A stretch of DNA of 64,000 bases from Flavobacterium frigoritolerans (GCF_025847275.1 NZ_JAOZEV010000004.1:1-64000); one strand, 5' to 3'. Shown: positions 25,398 to 34,422, numbered from the stretch's first letter. Notes: generated by a model from the sequence alone, not told the origin. Program-made: numbers and translations.

Positions 25398-27215
25398 ATG
25401 AGATTAGTATCTGTGTTTATCGTTTTCTTATTTACATTGTTGTTACTTCCTTTTGGAGTAACAGCACAGGATTCTCTTGCTAAGAAAAAAGCAGTGCCGG
25501 TTTCTAAAATGAGTAAAGTATCTAAAGAATTGCAAAAATCGTTGGATATAAATGATGAAACACAAATAGGTCAGAATTATGAACGCTTAGCTAATGAGTT
25601 CCTTAATAAAGGAGATAATGCAAAAGCCGAAGAATATTATAAAAAAGCATTAGCAAGTTATACCAAACAAAATCTTGCCGAAGATAAAATACGTGTAACA
25701 AGAAGTATTGCCAAAGTACAGGAAAGCCAGAAAAAGTTTGTATCGGCAATTAAAAATTATGAAGCTGCAGGAGCCATTGCAGCGGATAAAAATGAAGAAA
25801 AAATAAATAGTAATGATGCTAATCGTCTGCGAACACAAGCAAGCCCCGTTACGCAAGCAGAATATGTAGATTCGAATATTGAGTTACTTAAAAGAGATAA
25901 TAAAATTGATGAGGTTGCAGCTGCATACGTTCAGAAAGCAGAGAATTCTTTGCAGCAAAAAAACAAAGTGATTGCAATCGAAAGTTATACTAAGGCACTC
26001 GCTTACGCAAAAGATAAGCCGGAAGAGGTTATTAAAATCAAAAATGAAATTGCCAAAGTATATGCTTCTGATAATCAGTTTGAGAAAGCAATTGGCATTA
26101 ACGAAAGACTTTTGGCAGAAGCCAAAACCAAAAAAGATTATACTACCCAAATAAAGCAATTGCAATCTTTAGCAAAACTTTATTTTAAAAAAGAAGAACC
26201 TAAAAAAGCTGTTGTATCACTTAAGGAAGCATATGACTTAGCCTCTAAAAGCGGAAACTCTACTGAGGCAAAGAAAAGCTTGTCTGCTTTAATTCAGTAT
26301 TACAAAACGAAAGGAGATGATAAAGAAAGTATTGCTTTATATGAGCAGTTTTTTCAGAATTTTGATAAGTTAATTGAATCGGATACAACGCTTATCGATG
26401 CTAAAACATTTCAAGTTACTGAGGATAAAATACGTCAGTTAGAAAAAGAAAAGACATTAAAAGATGAATTGATTACAAAGAAAAATACGTTTAATTATTT
26501 TCTTCTAGGATCAATAGTACTGCTCTTATTGTTGTTCTTATTTATTGTGAAAGCATTGTACTCGATAAAAACCAAAAACAAAGAAATTGCGTTACAGTCT
26601 TTGCGAAGAGAAATGAACCCGCATTTTATCTTTAACAGTTTGAACAGTGTGAATCAATTTATTTCTGAAAATAAAGAATTGGAAGCCAATAAATACCTGA
26701 CTTCTTATTCTAACTTAATGCGAAATATGATGGAGAATTCGAATAAGGATTTCATCACATTAGATAAAGAAATTGAGCAACTTAAAAAATATTTAGATTT
26801 AGAACATTTGAGGTTTCAGGACAAATTTGATTTTAAAATTAGTGTTGATGATGCTTTAGATACAGAAACAGTCCTAATTCCTAATATGATTATACAGCCA
26901 CATCTGGAAAATGCGATTTGGCATGGATTGCGTTATCTCGATAAAAAAGGATTTCTGAATCTTAATTTTGAGTTTGTAGCAGAGAAAGTTGTAGTGATTA
27001 TAGAAGACGATGGGATTGGTTTAACTAAAAGCCGTGAACTTAAAACAAATAATCAAAAAGCACATGAATCCCGAGGATTAAGTAATACTAAGGAACGAAT
27101 AGGTTTGCTGAACGAATTGTATAAAAAGAATATTTCTTTCGAAATTATCGAAAAAGGGATGCCCAAGACAGGTACTATTGTTCGAATTGTTTTTCCGTTA
27201 ATAGATAAATTATGA
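25398..27215 (+). CDS. TPR-containing sensor histidine kinase (LytS type)
   Basis: A 605-residue sensor. A signal peptide (VSVFIVFLFTLLLLPFGVTA) is followed by periplasmic TPR repeats (~50-330, for example ANEFLNKGDNAKAEEYYKKA), a charged linker and one membrane helix near residues 372-392 (FNYFLLGSIVLLLLLFLFIV). The His_kinase domain carries the phosphoacceptor in REMNPHFIFNSLNSVNQFI near residue 408, and the ATPase domain has LIPNMIIQPHLENAIWHGL and EDDGIGL. This is the Bacteroidetes relative of LytS/YehU kinases. The stop overlaps the start of the LytTR regulator by 4 bp (ATGA), so the pair is co-translated. Confidence 0.93.
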   Translation: MRLVSVFIVFLFTLLLLPFGVTAQDSLAKKKAVPVSKMSKVSKELQKSLDINDETQIGQNYERLANEFLNKGDNAKAEEYYKKALASYTKQNLAEDKIRVTRSIAKVQESQKKFVSAIKNYEAAGAIAADKNEEKINSNDANRLRTQASPVTQAEYVDSNIELLKRDNKIDEVAAAYVQKAENSLQQKNKVIAIESYTKALAYAKDKPEEVIKIKNEIAKVYASDNQFEKAIGINERLLAEAKTKKDYTTQIKQLQSLAKLYFKKEEPKKAVVSLKEAYDLASKSGNSTEAKKSLSALIQYYKTKGDDKESIALYEQFFQNFDKLIESDTTLIDAKTFQVTEDKIRQLEKEKTLKDELITKKNTFNYFLLGSIVLLLLLFLFIVKALYSIKTKNKEIALQSLRREMNPHFIFNSLNSVNQFISENKELEANKYLTSYSNLMRNMMENSNKDFITLDKEIEQLKKYLDLEHLRFQDKFDFKISVDDALDTETVLIPNMIIQPHLENAIWHGLRYLDKKGFLNLNFEFVAEKVVVIIEDDGIGLTKSRELKTNNQKAHESRGLSNTKERIGLLNELYKKNISFEIIEKGMPKTGTIVRIVFPLIDKL

Positions 27216-27961
27216 TGACTTTTCAAAAGATAAAAAGTGTAATTGTTGAAGATGAACTTGCTGCTCGAGAAGTACTTAAGAATTATTTGAGTAAATATTG
27301 TCCGCAGGTAGAAGTTATTGGCGAAGCACAGAACATAAAAGAAGCTGTTCCGTTACTGCATGAGTTACAGCCACAATTAGTCTTTCTGGATGTCGAAATG
27401 CCTTTTGGAAATGCTTTTGATGTTTTGGAGGCTTGCAAGGATTTACATTTTGAAACTATTTTTGTTACTGCTTTTTCCGAATATTCATTAAAAGCGTTAA
27501 ACCAAAGTGCAGCTTATTATTTGCTAAAACCAATAAGTATCGAAGAGTTGATTGTTGCAGTAAACAAAGTACAGCATCAGGTTATGAATCATGAAATTTT
27601 TAACAGAAACAAAATTATTGTTGAAAATTTCCATGAAACAAAACCAGAGAAACAACAAGTTATTTTGCCAACGTTAGAAGGATTTGAGGTGGTGAAAATG
27701 GAAAAAATTGTTCGCTTAAAAGGAAACGGAAACTTTACCGACTTATATTTGAATGACGGAAGTAAAAAAATGGTTTGTCGGTTTTTAAAACACTTTTCTG
27801 AAATTTTACCCTTACCATTTATAAGAGTTCATAAATCACATATCATTAATATGAATTGTGTAAAATCATATAACAAAGGAGGAATTATTATGCTAAACGA
27901 TGGGGCTGAGATCGAAGTTTCTCCAACGTATAAAGAAGATTTTCTGAAGAATTTTAAGTAA
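27212..27961 (+). CDS. LytTR response regulator
   Basis: A 249-residue two-component regulator. The receiver domain (~8-120) has the acidic pocket IVEDELAARE, the phosphoacceptor Asp60 in LVFLDVEMPFGNAF, the switch residue in FVTAFSEYSLKAL and the Lys in YYLLKPIS. The LytTR DNA-binding domain (~150-249) has RLKGNGNFTDLYL, LPFIRVHKSHIINM and KGGIIMLNDGAEIEVSPTYK. Start ATG 27212 overlaps the kinase stop; ATG 27215 is the alternative. The target genes cannot be read from the sequence. Confidence 0.94.
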   Translation: MMTFQKIKSVIVEDELAAREVLKNYLSKYCPQVEVIGEAQNIKEAVPLLHELQPQLVFLDVEMPFGNAFDVLEACKDLHFETIFVTAFSEYSLKALNQSAAYYLLKPISIEELIVAVNKVQHQVMNHEIFNRNKIIVENFHETKPEKQQVILPTLEGFEVVKMEKIVRLKGNGNFTDLYLNDGSKKMVCRFLKHFSEILPLPFIRVHKSHIINMNCVKSYNKGGIIMLNDGAEIEVSPTYKEDFLKNFK

Positions 27962-27964
27962 ATA

Positions 27965-28052
27965 TTACATAAAGATACTCACTAATAAAATGCTTAAACC
28001 AACTAAGCTAATATCCTTCAATATACCCATAATAATTACTTTTAAATGATTC
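27965..28052 (-). pseudogene. Stub of a third effector-tail/lipoprotein unit
   Basis: On the minus strand this contains a copy of the end of the TssD-effector gene (in frame: ESFKSNYYGYIEGY and a stop at 28008-28010) together with the overlapping start of a lipoprotein gene. That start, ATG 28028-28030, reads MGILKDISLVGLSILLVSIF and ends after 21 codons at 27965. 45 bp (28008-28052) match 29154-29198 with one mismatch. It marks a former tandem copy reduced to its junction. Confidence 0.65.
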
Positions 28053-28067
28053 GATAGTACTAACAAA

Positions 28068-28634
28068 CTATTTAATCTTTTTGCCTAATGATGCATCTAA
28101 AGATATATACGTCGATTGGCGTTCCGATTTTATCGTATCTAAATAGTTAATATTTTTGCCGTTGACAGTAGCCTTTAAACTATATCTTACAATAATCTTA
28201 CGTCCTAGAAAACCGAGAGGATTAGAAAGCTTCAAACTATCCTTAATAAAGTATACATTTGTAAATTTATACTCAATAGTATCATTTAATAAAAGAATCA
28301 TATCATCATTAATAGGTTTATTATTTACAAATTTTGGAGTAATTATCAACGCATAAGATGGAATGGGACTCCTTTCAGTTCCATTATCTATTTCTTTTGT
28401 AACCTCAAAAAGTGAATCCGCAGTAATTATTTTTTTAAAACTTGTATTTTTATCATAATAATATAATTTAGCTTTAACATTACTACTCAAGATTCCTTTT
28501 GCATTGGCTTTAATATTTGTCTCCCAATTTTTTATACAAATAAAATCATAGATCTGTTCATCTTCTTCATATGTATTACAAGAAGACAATAATAAGAATA
28601 TTGAACAATACTTAATAAAGTTCGATATAGCCAT
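28068..28634 (-). CDS. Lipoprotein, candidate immunity protein (paralogue 2)
   Basis: A 188-residue exported lipoprotein. The hydrophobic signal IKYCSIFLLLSSCNTYEED has its lipid Cys near residue 19. The mature part is mostly beta with polar loops. It resembles the neighbouring lipoprotein in short matched blocks: TSFKKIITADSLFEV against TNFKKLIDRNTNFEI, and ILLLNDTIEYKFTNVYFIKD against KLIIDDSLEFKITNIQDKLD. The DNA around both start codons is also similar. Position behind the TssD-effector gene and paralogue suggests an immunity role in the periplasm; this is inference. No known family recognised. Confidence 0.6.
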   Translation of the reverse strand: MAISNFIKYCSIFLLLSSCNTYEEDEQIYDFICIKNWETNIKANAKGILSSNVKAKLYYYDKNTSFKKIITADSLFEVTKEIDNGTERSPIPSYALIITPKFVNNKPINDDMILLLNDTIEYKFTNVYFIKDSLKLSNPLGFLGRKIIVRYSLKATVNGKNINYLDTIKSERQSTYISLDASLGKKIK

Positions 28635-28672
28635 AATAATTTGATTTAAATGATTATAAAGAAATTCTTTGA

Positions 28673-29176
28673 TTATTTCTTTATAATCTTCCCAATTTTG
28701 GTTGGAATATTAAAACTAAGAGGAGTTTTTGTATTATCTAATTTATGGCTGTTGATGATTAATGATTTAATATTATTCATCACAAGCCATTTTCCTGGAC
28801 CAGATTTTCCTGAAATAGTATCTAATTTATCTTGAATATTTGTTATCTTAAATTCCAAACTATCATCAATGATCAATTTTATATCATAATTAATATGACC
28901 CTCGTAAGGAATAATAGGTGTAAATACTCTTTGATTAAATTTTGATTCTGTTTTTTCGCAACCTCCAATCTCGAAATTTGTATTACGATCAATTAATTTT
29001 TTAAAATTGGTTTTTTTTACATACCTCTCAAAAACAACCTTTTTGGGACATATAGATGAATTCCATTCCTTTATATGAATATCACTAAAAGAATCGTCAA
29101 TTTTTTTATACTCTGTATTTATACAACTTGAAAAAAAAACTAATAGAAAAAAACTAATATACTTCAATATACCCAT
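28673..29176 (-). CDS. Lipoprotein, candidate immunity protein (paralogue 1)
   Basis: A 167-residue exported lipoprotein. ATG 29174-29176 is chosen because it places the signal peptide MGILKYISFFLLVFFSSCIN, with Cys near residue 18, at the N-terminus. An upstream in-frame ATG at 29266 would lie deep inside the effector gene. The true start overlaps the end of that gene by 23 bp, so the two are tightly coupled. Mature part: charged N-terminal linker, then beta-rich. Paralogous to the next gene downstream (38-bp gap). The tight coupling to a TssD-fused peptidase is what one expects of an effector-immunity pair, here with immunity in the periplasm or at the outer membrane. Function inferred. Confidence 0.65.
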   Translation of the reverse strand: MGILKYISFFLLVFFSSCINTEYKKIDDSFSDIHIKEWNSSICPKKVVFERYVKKTNFKKLIDRNTNFEIGGCEKTESKFNQRVFTPIIPYEGHINYDIKLIIDDSLEFKITNIQDKLDTISGKSGPGKWLVMNNIKSLIINSHKLDNTKTPLSFNIPTKIGKIIKK

Positions 29177-30827
29177 AATAATTACTTTTAAATGATTCAA
29201 TAGAGATTCTTTGTTTTTTGTAAATAAGTGGTCTTTTGTACTTATTGTCTTCATTTCCTTCTTCATCTTTTTGACTTACTGGATCAAATCCCCAAGTATA
29301 AATACGGAAACCAACAAATTTACTATCTCCAACCTCTAAAAAATTCAATCCACCTTCGTAAACCACCCAATGTACATTTGTTGTTAAAGCTTTGGGATTA
29401 TAACCAGCTTTATCCTCAATCATATCGCTGTCTATCATCATTAGGATAGTATGTCCTTGTTTGTACTTTCGGTCAATGATTTTAAGGTGCATAATATCCA
29501 TGTCGCCAATAGCATCGTTTAATTTTCCGGACATTCCTTTTTTATTTGCAATTTGAAGCATACCTAAATCAATTGCTTCTGCACTACTAAAACCTGCAAC
29601 TTCTTTGCACATTCTGGTTAGCATTTCTGGCCAATTTACTCCTTTTAACATATCAATATTGCCATTTTCAAAACCATTGTACACAAAATAATCGTTTAAA
29701 CTTTCTTTGCTGCGGGTTGTTGCAAGAACTATCCAATCTATTTCTGGCATTTTTAATGCCATGTAGTTGTCATAACTTGTATTAACATCATACATGCTTA
29801 AAGCTTTTTCATGAGGTTTAAGTATATAACTACCAATTGCATATTCTCCTGTTCTAAACAATTCTTTGGCAAGTTTCTCATATCCTTTTGGGTCACGTTT
29901 TGCCATCGCATAATACAAGGCTGCCATACCACAAAGCGAAGTTTGTGCTTGATTAATCTTCCAAGGATCATTAACACGGTTTTTTATTTGCTCATGAACA
30001 ACCATTCTATCAAAAAATCTAAACCTATTGTGTTTCCAAACTTTAAGTTCTCCTTCGTTTTCAGCATCTTTTATGTAAGCTCTAAGATACACAAAACGAC
30101 CGCACATGTCTTTTTCGTTAAGCGTAAATTTTAGCGTGTCGCCTGTTACCGAAAGTTTTTTCTCAATCCACTTGTTTTCAGATAAGTTATGGAATCTGTA
30201 CATCCAGTTTATAGACGATTTGTTTTCGGGAACTCCTTCGGTATAATCGGTTACTTTAAACTCGTAGGTTTCCCCATAAAGCATTCCTTGCTGATGTTTT
30301 GTTCTTGTACCATCATTAGCAGAACCTAAATCAAGAGTTGTAACACATTCTATAGTTTTTACTCTGGTTTCTTTTTCTTCTTTTTTAGGTACGTAATAAA
30401 CAGGTTCACTTGGCGGAATCCAAGATTTATTCCAGTATTTTACTATTTCTGCTCCATAATCCTGAATTGCAGGGGAGATGGTTAAAACAATTTGCATGCT
30501 TTCTGTTTCATCGGTATTAAATACTTCTGAATATTCGATCAAATAGGCATCACTAAATTTATACTTTCTTATCGGAATATCTTCATCGCCTTTTTTATAA
30601 AAGTGTACTTCACCTTTTTCCATTCGGTCCGTTTGTTTTTCAATGTCTTTTGTCATATTATGCCAAAAGACATCATCGTTTTCTTGCGATACAAAACTTA
30701 AAGTAAGAAAGCCTCCTTCGACATCACTGGTTGGTGAGCCATCTGCTCTCGTACTTCTATAATAATTGGTGTTTATCCATAGTAATTCTCGCTCTTCTCC
30801 TAAAATAAATAATTTAGCTGTGGTCAT
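29154..30827 (-). CDS. TssD (Hcp)-fused effector with papain-like cysteine peptidase domain
   Basis: A 557-residue protein in three parts. Residues ~1-140 match TssD, the Bacteroidetes type VI tube protein (AKLFILGEERELLW, GGFLTLSFVSQENDD, GEVHFYKKGDE, KFSDAYLIEYSEVFN, QIVLTISPAIQDYGAEI). Residues ~155-275 form a beta-rich domain (GMLYGETYEFKVTDYTEGVP, LKFTLNEKDMCGRFVYLRAY), of a kind seen in Bacteroidetes effectors. Residues ~285-520 look like a papain/C39-type peptidase or amidase: NQAQTSLCGMAALYYA (Gln295, Cys299), VHWVVYEGG (His486) and EVGDSKFVGFRIYTWG (Asp501). An evolved Hcp would be loaded in the tube and injected into a neighbour. The start at ATG 30827 fits TssD homologues; ATG 30839 gives four more residues. 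No T6SS structural genes are in the window. The domain calls are from motifs only. Confidence 0.75.
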   Translation of the reverse strand: MTTAKLFILGEERELLWINTNYYRSTRADGSPTSDVEGGFLTLSFVSQENDDVFWHNMTKDIEKQTDRMEKGEVHFYKKGDEDIPIRKYKFSDAYLIEYSEVFNTDETESMQIVLTISPAIQDYGAEIVKYWNKSWIPPSEPVYYVPKKEEKETRVKTIECVTTLDLGSANDGTRTKHQQGMLYGETYEFKVTDYTEGVPENKSSINWMYRFHNLSENKWIEKKLSVTGDTLKFTLNEKDMCGRFVYLRAYIKDAENEGELKVWKHNRFRFFDRMVVHEQIKNRVNDPWKINQAQTSLCGMAALYYAMAKRDPKGYEKLAKELFRTGEYAIGSYILKPHEKALSMYDVNTSYDNYMALKMPEIDWIVLATTRSKESLNDYFVYNGFENGNIDMLKGVNWPEMLTRMCKEVAGFSSAEAIDLGMLQIANKKGMSGKLNDAIGDMDIMHLKIIDRKYKQGHTILMMIDSDMIEDKAGYNPKALTTNVHWVVYEGGLNFLEVGDSKFVGFRIYTWGFDPVSQKDEEGNEDNKYKRPLIYKKQRISIESFKSNYYGYIEVY

Positions 30828-30918
30828 AAATTCACACATTTACATTTCGATAAATATATGTAAATAATTACAAATAAATATTTTTATCAAATAAAGAGTA
30901 AGATAAATACTCTTTTAA

Positions 30919-31035
30919 TTATGTTTTGGAACTATAGAATACTATCCTGATACTTATGAAATGCGACAAAGAATAGCTATAGAAAAGCAGGAATTAGCTT
31001 CTAAAGCGCGTAATAAACTTCATGAAAAAGGATGA
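30919..31035 (+). pseudogene. Possible coding remnant
   Basis: A short frame after a TAA reads FGTIEYYPDTYEMRQRIAIE and then KQELASKARNKLHEKG before TGA at 31033-31035. It is protein-like (amphipathic, charged) but has no start upstream; ATG 30961 would give 24 residues. It may be the end of a lost gene next to the effector locus. Confidence 0.25.
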
Positions 31036-31071
31036 GATTTTTATTCAAATTATATTCTGTAGCAATGGGTT

Positions 31072-33036
31072 CTAAAGATCAAATTCATCATCAATAGACA
31101 TTGAATCTACTGGTACAGCCGTAGAATCGGGAGCTTTTATTCGCAATAATGAACGAGCATGACCCGAAATGTAAACAGGTAATCTGTTAATAGTATCCTC
31201 AGGTGTTAGAACACCACGGCGTAACATAAGATTACTAAGGAATTTTTGATTCCTGATAGCATAATCTTTTAAATTACCCTGATCGTTAAATTGGTATGTG
31301 AATTTTCTTGGACTGGGAATAATTGTAGCCAAAAATAAACATTCATCTAAGCTTAAATCGGCTGGGCTTTTTTGGAAATAAAAACGACTTGCTTCCCCAA
31401 TTCCATATACATTTGGTCCCCATTCGATAATATTGAAATATACTTCGAGCATACGTTGTTTGCTTACAACGCGATTATTTTCGAGGATATAAACTAATAA
31501 AATTTCTTCGAGTTTACGAGATAGCGTTTTTTCTCTGGTAAGGAAAACATTTTTTACCAGTTGCATGCTAATTGTACTTGCGCCACGAGAAAATTTCTTG
31601 GTTCGGATATTTTTTAAAATCGATTGCTTGAAAGCTTCATTAATAAAACCGCGATGTGAGAAGAACGATGGATCCTCTGTAGTTAATACGCTTTTTTGAA
31701 GATACGGAGAAATTTGCTCAATAGGAGTGTAATTTGGGTTTCCAGAACCTACTAAAATGGGTCTCTGTAATACATTTTTTATAATGGCACGATATACAAA
31801 TTCACTATTTAATTTGTTGAGGTTTGCTTGGCCATACTTAGTAATTACAAGATTTTCTTTGTTTAGTTTACTATCAAAAACTAAACTGTTTGGTTTGTTT
31901 TTGTTGAACTTGAAATCGAGTTTGTAATCAAAATTACCTGTAGCTTCCATGCCTTGAAAATTAGTAAATAAACCATCTGGCAACGAGACAATAAAATCTT
32001 GTGCTTTCATTTTAGGAATAGCAACTTTTAAGGTATAAATAGTATCCGATTTGGTATTATAAGATACGTAAGGGTGGAGTTTTATTTTGTTTAATTGAAC
32101 TGTTGAGGTGCTATCTATTGAGATAAAATCAGAGCCTAATAAGAAACGATAATCAAAACGAGCATTTTTTATGATTACATCTTTGCTGGCAATCTTTGCA
32201 TGGTTAATTTTTAAATTGGTTATAGAAGAATATCCATCGATGTGAAGTTCACTTCCACTTTTTTTAATATTTTCAATATTCAATCGGATAGAATCGAAGC
32301 TTGCCAACATATTAAAACGATCATCTATGTAGGGTACTCGAATTGCCCCTGTATCGAGATTAAAAAATCTAATGTCTGCTTTTTTGTTTCTTGGATCAGC
32401 AAAGCCTTTTATGTTCCAACGCTGGTCGAATGTTTTAGTTTGAACATGTAAATTAGTTTCAAGTTCTTTATCGACCAAGACCAGCTTGTTTATTGCGATT
32501 TGTGCTTTTTTACCATTGTCATCAATCCTAAAGGTTAAATTTTCCAACTTCATATCAGTTGGAACAAGATTTAATAGTTTTGATATAATTCGGTATGCAT
32601 ACGTTGCGTATTCTCTTTTTTCATTTTTAGATGTACTGGTACTGTCTTTCTTTAAGAAAGCATCGAAGTTCTTGATGTTTCCTTTTTTTACCAATTGTAT
32701 ATATCCTTTGTCGATTTTTAAAGTTCCAATTTGAATGTCACCCACTAATAAATGTGACAAACTAATGCTCGTCTCTATATTATGAATGTTGCAAAGCGTA
32801 TCGGCGTTTTTTGGAACTAGTATTACATTGGATAGTTTTATGCCTGAAATTCCATCAAATGAAGCTGTTTTAACTGAAAACGTACTGTTATATTCGTTGT
32901 TCATTTTATCTGATACTTTTGCAATGGCTTTATGCAAAAGAGCATCTCGAAAGAAATAAGCACCAACTAGTACTACAATAAATAGGATGACTACAATTTT
33001 AAGAGCCAATACTATTTTTTGTTTTTTTGTTTTCAT
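31072..33036 (-). CDS. GT51 transglycosylase with AsmA-like N-terminal region
   Basis: A 654-residue inner-membrane protein. One membrane helix (~residues 9-29) is followed by ~370 residues of repetitive beta structure resembling AsmA/YhdP-type lipid-transfer proteins (FSVKTASFDGISGIKLSNVI, LVGDIQIGTLKIDKGYI). A C-terminal GT51 peptidoglycan glycosyltransferase domain (~430-610) has TTEDPSFFSHRGF with the catalytic Glu, RGASTISMQLVKNVFL, RKLEEILLVYILE and MLEVYFNIIEWGPNVYGI. There is no transpeptidase domain. It would polymerise lipid II glycan strands like monofunctional transglycosylases. Follows radA by 24 bp on the same strand. Confidence 0.85.
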   Translation of the reverse strand: MKTKKQKIVLALKIVVILFIVVLVGAYFFRDALLHKAIAKVSDKMNNEYNSTFSVKTASFDGISGIKLSNVILVPKNADTLCNIHNIETSISLSHLLVGDIQIGTLKIDKGYIQLVKKGNIKNFDAFLKKDSTSTSKNEKREYATYAYRIISKLLNLVPTDMKLENLTFRIDDNGKKAQIAINKLVLVDKELETNLHVQTKTFDQRWNIKGFADPRNKKADIRFFNLDTGAIRVPYIDDRFNMLASFDSIRLNIENIKKSGSELHIDGYSSITNLKINHAKIASKDVIIKNARFDYRFLLGSDFISIDSTSTVQLNKIKLHPYVSYNTKSDTIYTLKVAIPKMKAQDFIVSLPDGLFTNFQGMEATGNFDYKLDFKFNKNKPNSLVFDSKLNKENLVITKYGQANLNKLNSEFVYRAIIKNVLQRPILVGSGNPNYTPIEQISPYLQKSVLTTEDPSFFSHRGFINEAFKQSILKNIRTKKFSRGASTISMQLVKNVFLTREKTLSRKLEEILLVYILENNRVVSKQRMLEVYFNIIEWGPNVYGIGEASRFYFQKSPADLSLDECLFLATIIPSPRKFTYQFNDQGNLKDYAIRNQKFLSNLMLRRGVLTPEDTINRLPVYISGHARSLLRIKAPDSTAVPVDSMSIDDEFDL

Positions 33037-33060
33037 ATAAATTCTTTGATGTATTTAAGT

Positions 33061-34422
33061 TTATCCAAAAAGAATACTGGCTACGTCTTCGATTTTGGCA
33101 ACAAGTTCAATTTTGATTCCTGTATTCTTTAACGCAATTTTATTGTATTTAGATACAAAAATAGTCGAAAATCCTAATTTTTCTGCTTCTTGTATGCGTT
33201 GATCTACTCGATTAACAGGGCGAATTTCACCAGATAGGCCAACTTCTCCAGCAAAACAGAAGCCTTTGGTTACAGGAATATCTTCATTTGAAGATAAAAT
33301 AGCAGCTACAACGGCAAGGTCTATTGCGGGATCATCTACAGAAATTCCTCCTGTAACGTTTAGGAAAACATCTTTAGCTCCCAAGCGAAATCCAGCTCTT
33401 TTTTCTAAAACGGCCAAGATCATATTTAATCTTTTGGCGTTATATCCTGTTGTGCTTCGTTGAGGTGTTCCGTAAACGGCCGTACTTACCAAGGATTGTA
33501 TTTCGATCATTAACGGACGCATTCCTTCAAGTGTTGAAGCAATTGCTGTTCCTGATAATTCTTCGTCTTTGTGTGAAATTAATATTTCGGAGGGGTTAGA
33601 AACTTCTCTTAGACCGCTTCCTAGCATTTCGTAAATACCTAGTTCAGCAGTCGATCCAAAACGGTTTTTTAGTGATCGTAAAATACGATATACATGATTT
33701 CTATCTCCTTCAAATTGTAAAACAGTATCGACCATGTGCTCCAGTATCTTCGGACCTGCGATGTTTCCGTCTTTGGTAATATGACCAATTAGAATTACAG
33801 GGATATTGGTTTCTTTGGCAAATTTGATTAATTCGGCTGTAGTTTCTCTAATTTGAGAAATACTTCCAGCAGTTGATTCGATATAATCGGTATGAAGCGT
33901 TTGGATAGAATCTATGATTACTATCTCAGGTTGAATGGCTTCAATTTGTTTAAAGATATTTTGGGTTTTGGTTTCGGTAAGAATATAGCAATTGTCACCA
34001 TTTGGCGTAATTCTTTCAGCGCGCATTTTTATTTGTTTCTGGCTTTCTTCACCCGAAACGTATAGGGTTTTATAAGGCAATTGTAATGAGACCTGAAGCA
34101 AAAGTGTACTTTTCCCAATTCCAGGTTCTCCCCCTAAAAGGGTTAGAGATCCTGGTACAATACCGCCACCAAGAACCCTGTTTAATTCGCCATCGGTAGT
34201 GTCCATACGAACCTCTTGCGTAGAATCGATTTCGTTTATTCTTAAAGGACGAGGTGCTTTACCAGTTGGAGTAGGTTCGCTTTTCCAAGCAACTTTTTCT
34301 TGCTTCTGGATAATTTCCTCGGCTATAGTATTCCATTCTTTGCAAGAATTGCATTGTCCTTGCCACTTAGAATATTGGGCGCCACAATTTTGGCAAAAAA
34401 ATGTTGTTTTAACTTTTGACAT
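33061..34422 (-). CDS. radA: DNA repair protein RadA
   Basis: A 453-residue RecA-related ATPase that promotes branch migration in recombination repair. N-terminal four-cysteine zinc finger (CQNCGAQYSKWQGQCNSC, residues 10-27), Walker A GGEPGIGKSTLL near residue 97, Walker B-type VIIDSIQTL, and the RadA-specific SLKNRFGST (KNRFG) near residue 250. The C-terminal Lon-like domain has AGFRLGAKDVFLNVTGGISV and FAGEVGLSGEIRPV. Length is normal. Its start overlaps the stop of the upstream esterase-like gene by one base (TAATG). Confidence 0.97.
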   Translation of the reverse strand: MSKVKTTFFCQNCGAQYSKWQGQCNSCKEWNTIAEEIIQKQEKVAWKSEPTPTGKAPRPLRINEIDSTQEVRMDTTDGELNRVLGGGIVPGSLTLLGGEPGIGKSTLLLQVSLQLPYKTLYVSGEESQKQIKMRAERITPNGDNCYILTETKTQNIFKQIEAIQPEIVIIDSIQTLHTDYIESTAGSISQIRETTAELIKFAKETNIPVILIGHITKDGNIAGPKILEHMVDTVLQFEGDRNHVYRILRSLKNRFGSTAELGIYEMLGSGLREVSNPSEILISHKDEELSGTAIASTLEGMRPLMIEIQSLVSTAVYGTPQRSTTGYNAKRLNMILAVLEKRAGFRLGAKDVFLNVTGGISVDDPAIDLAVVAAILSSNEDIPVTKGFCFAGEVGLSGEIRPVNRVDQRIQEAEKLGFSTIFVSKYNKIALKNTGIKIELVAKIEDVASILFG

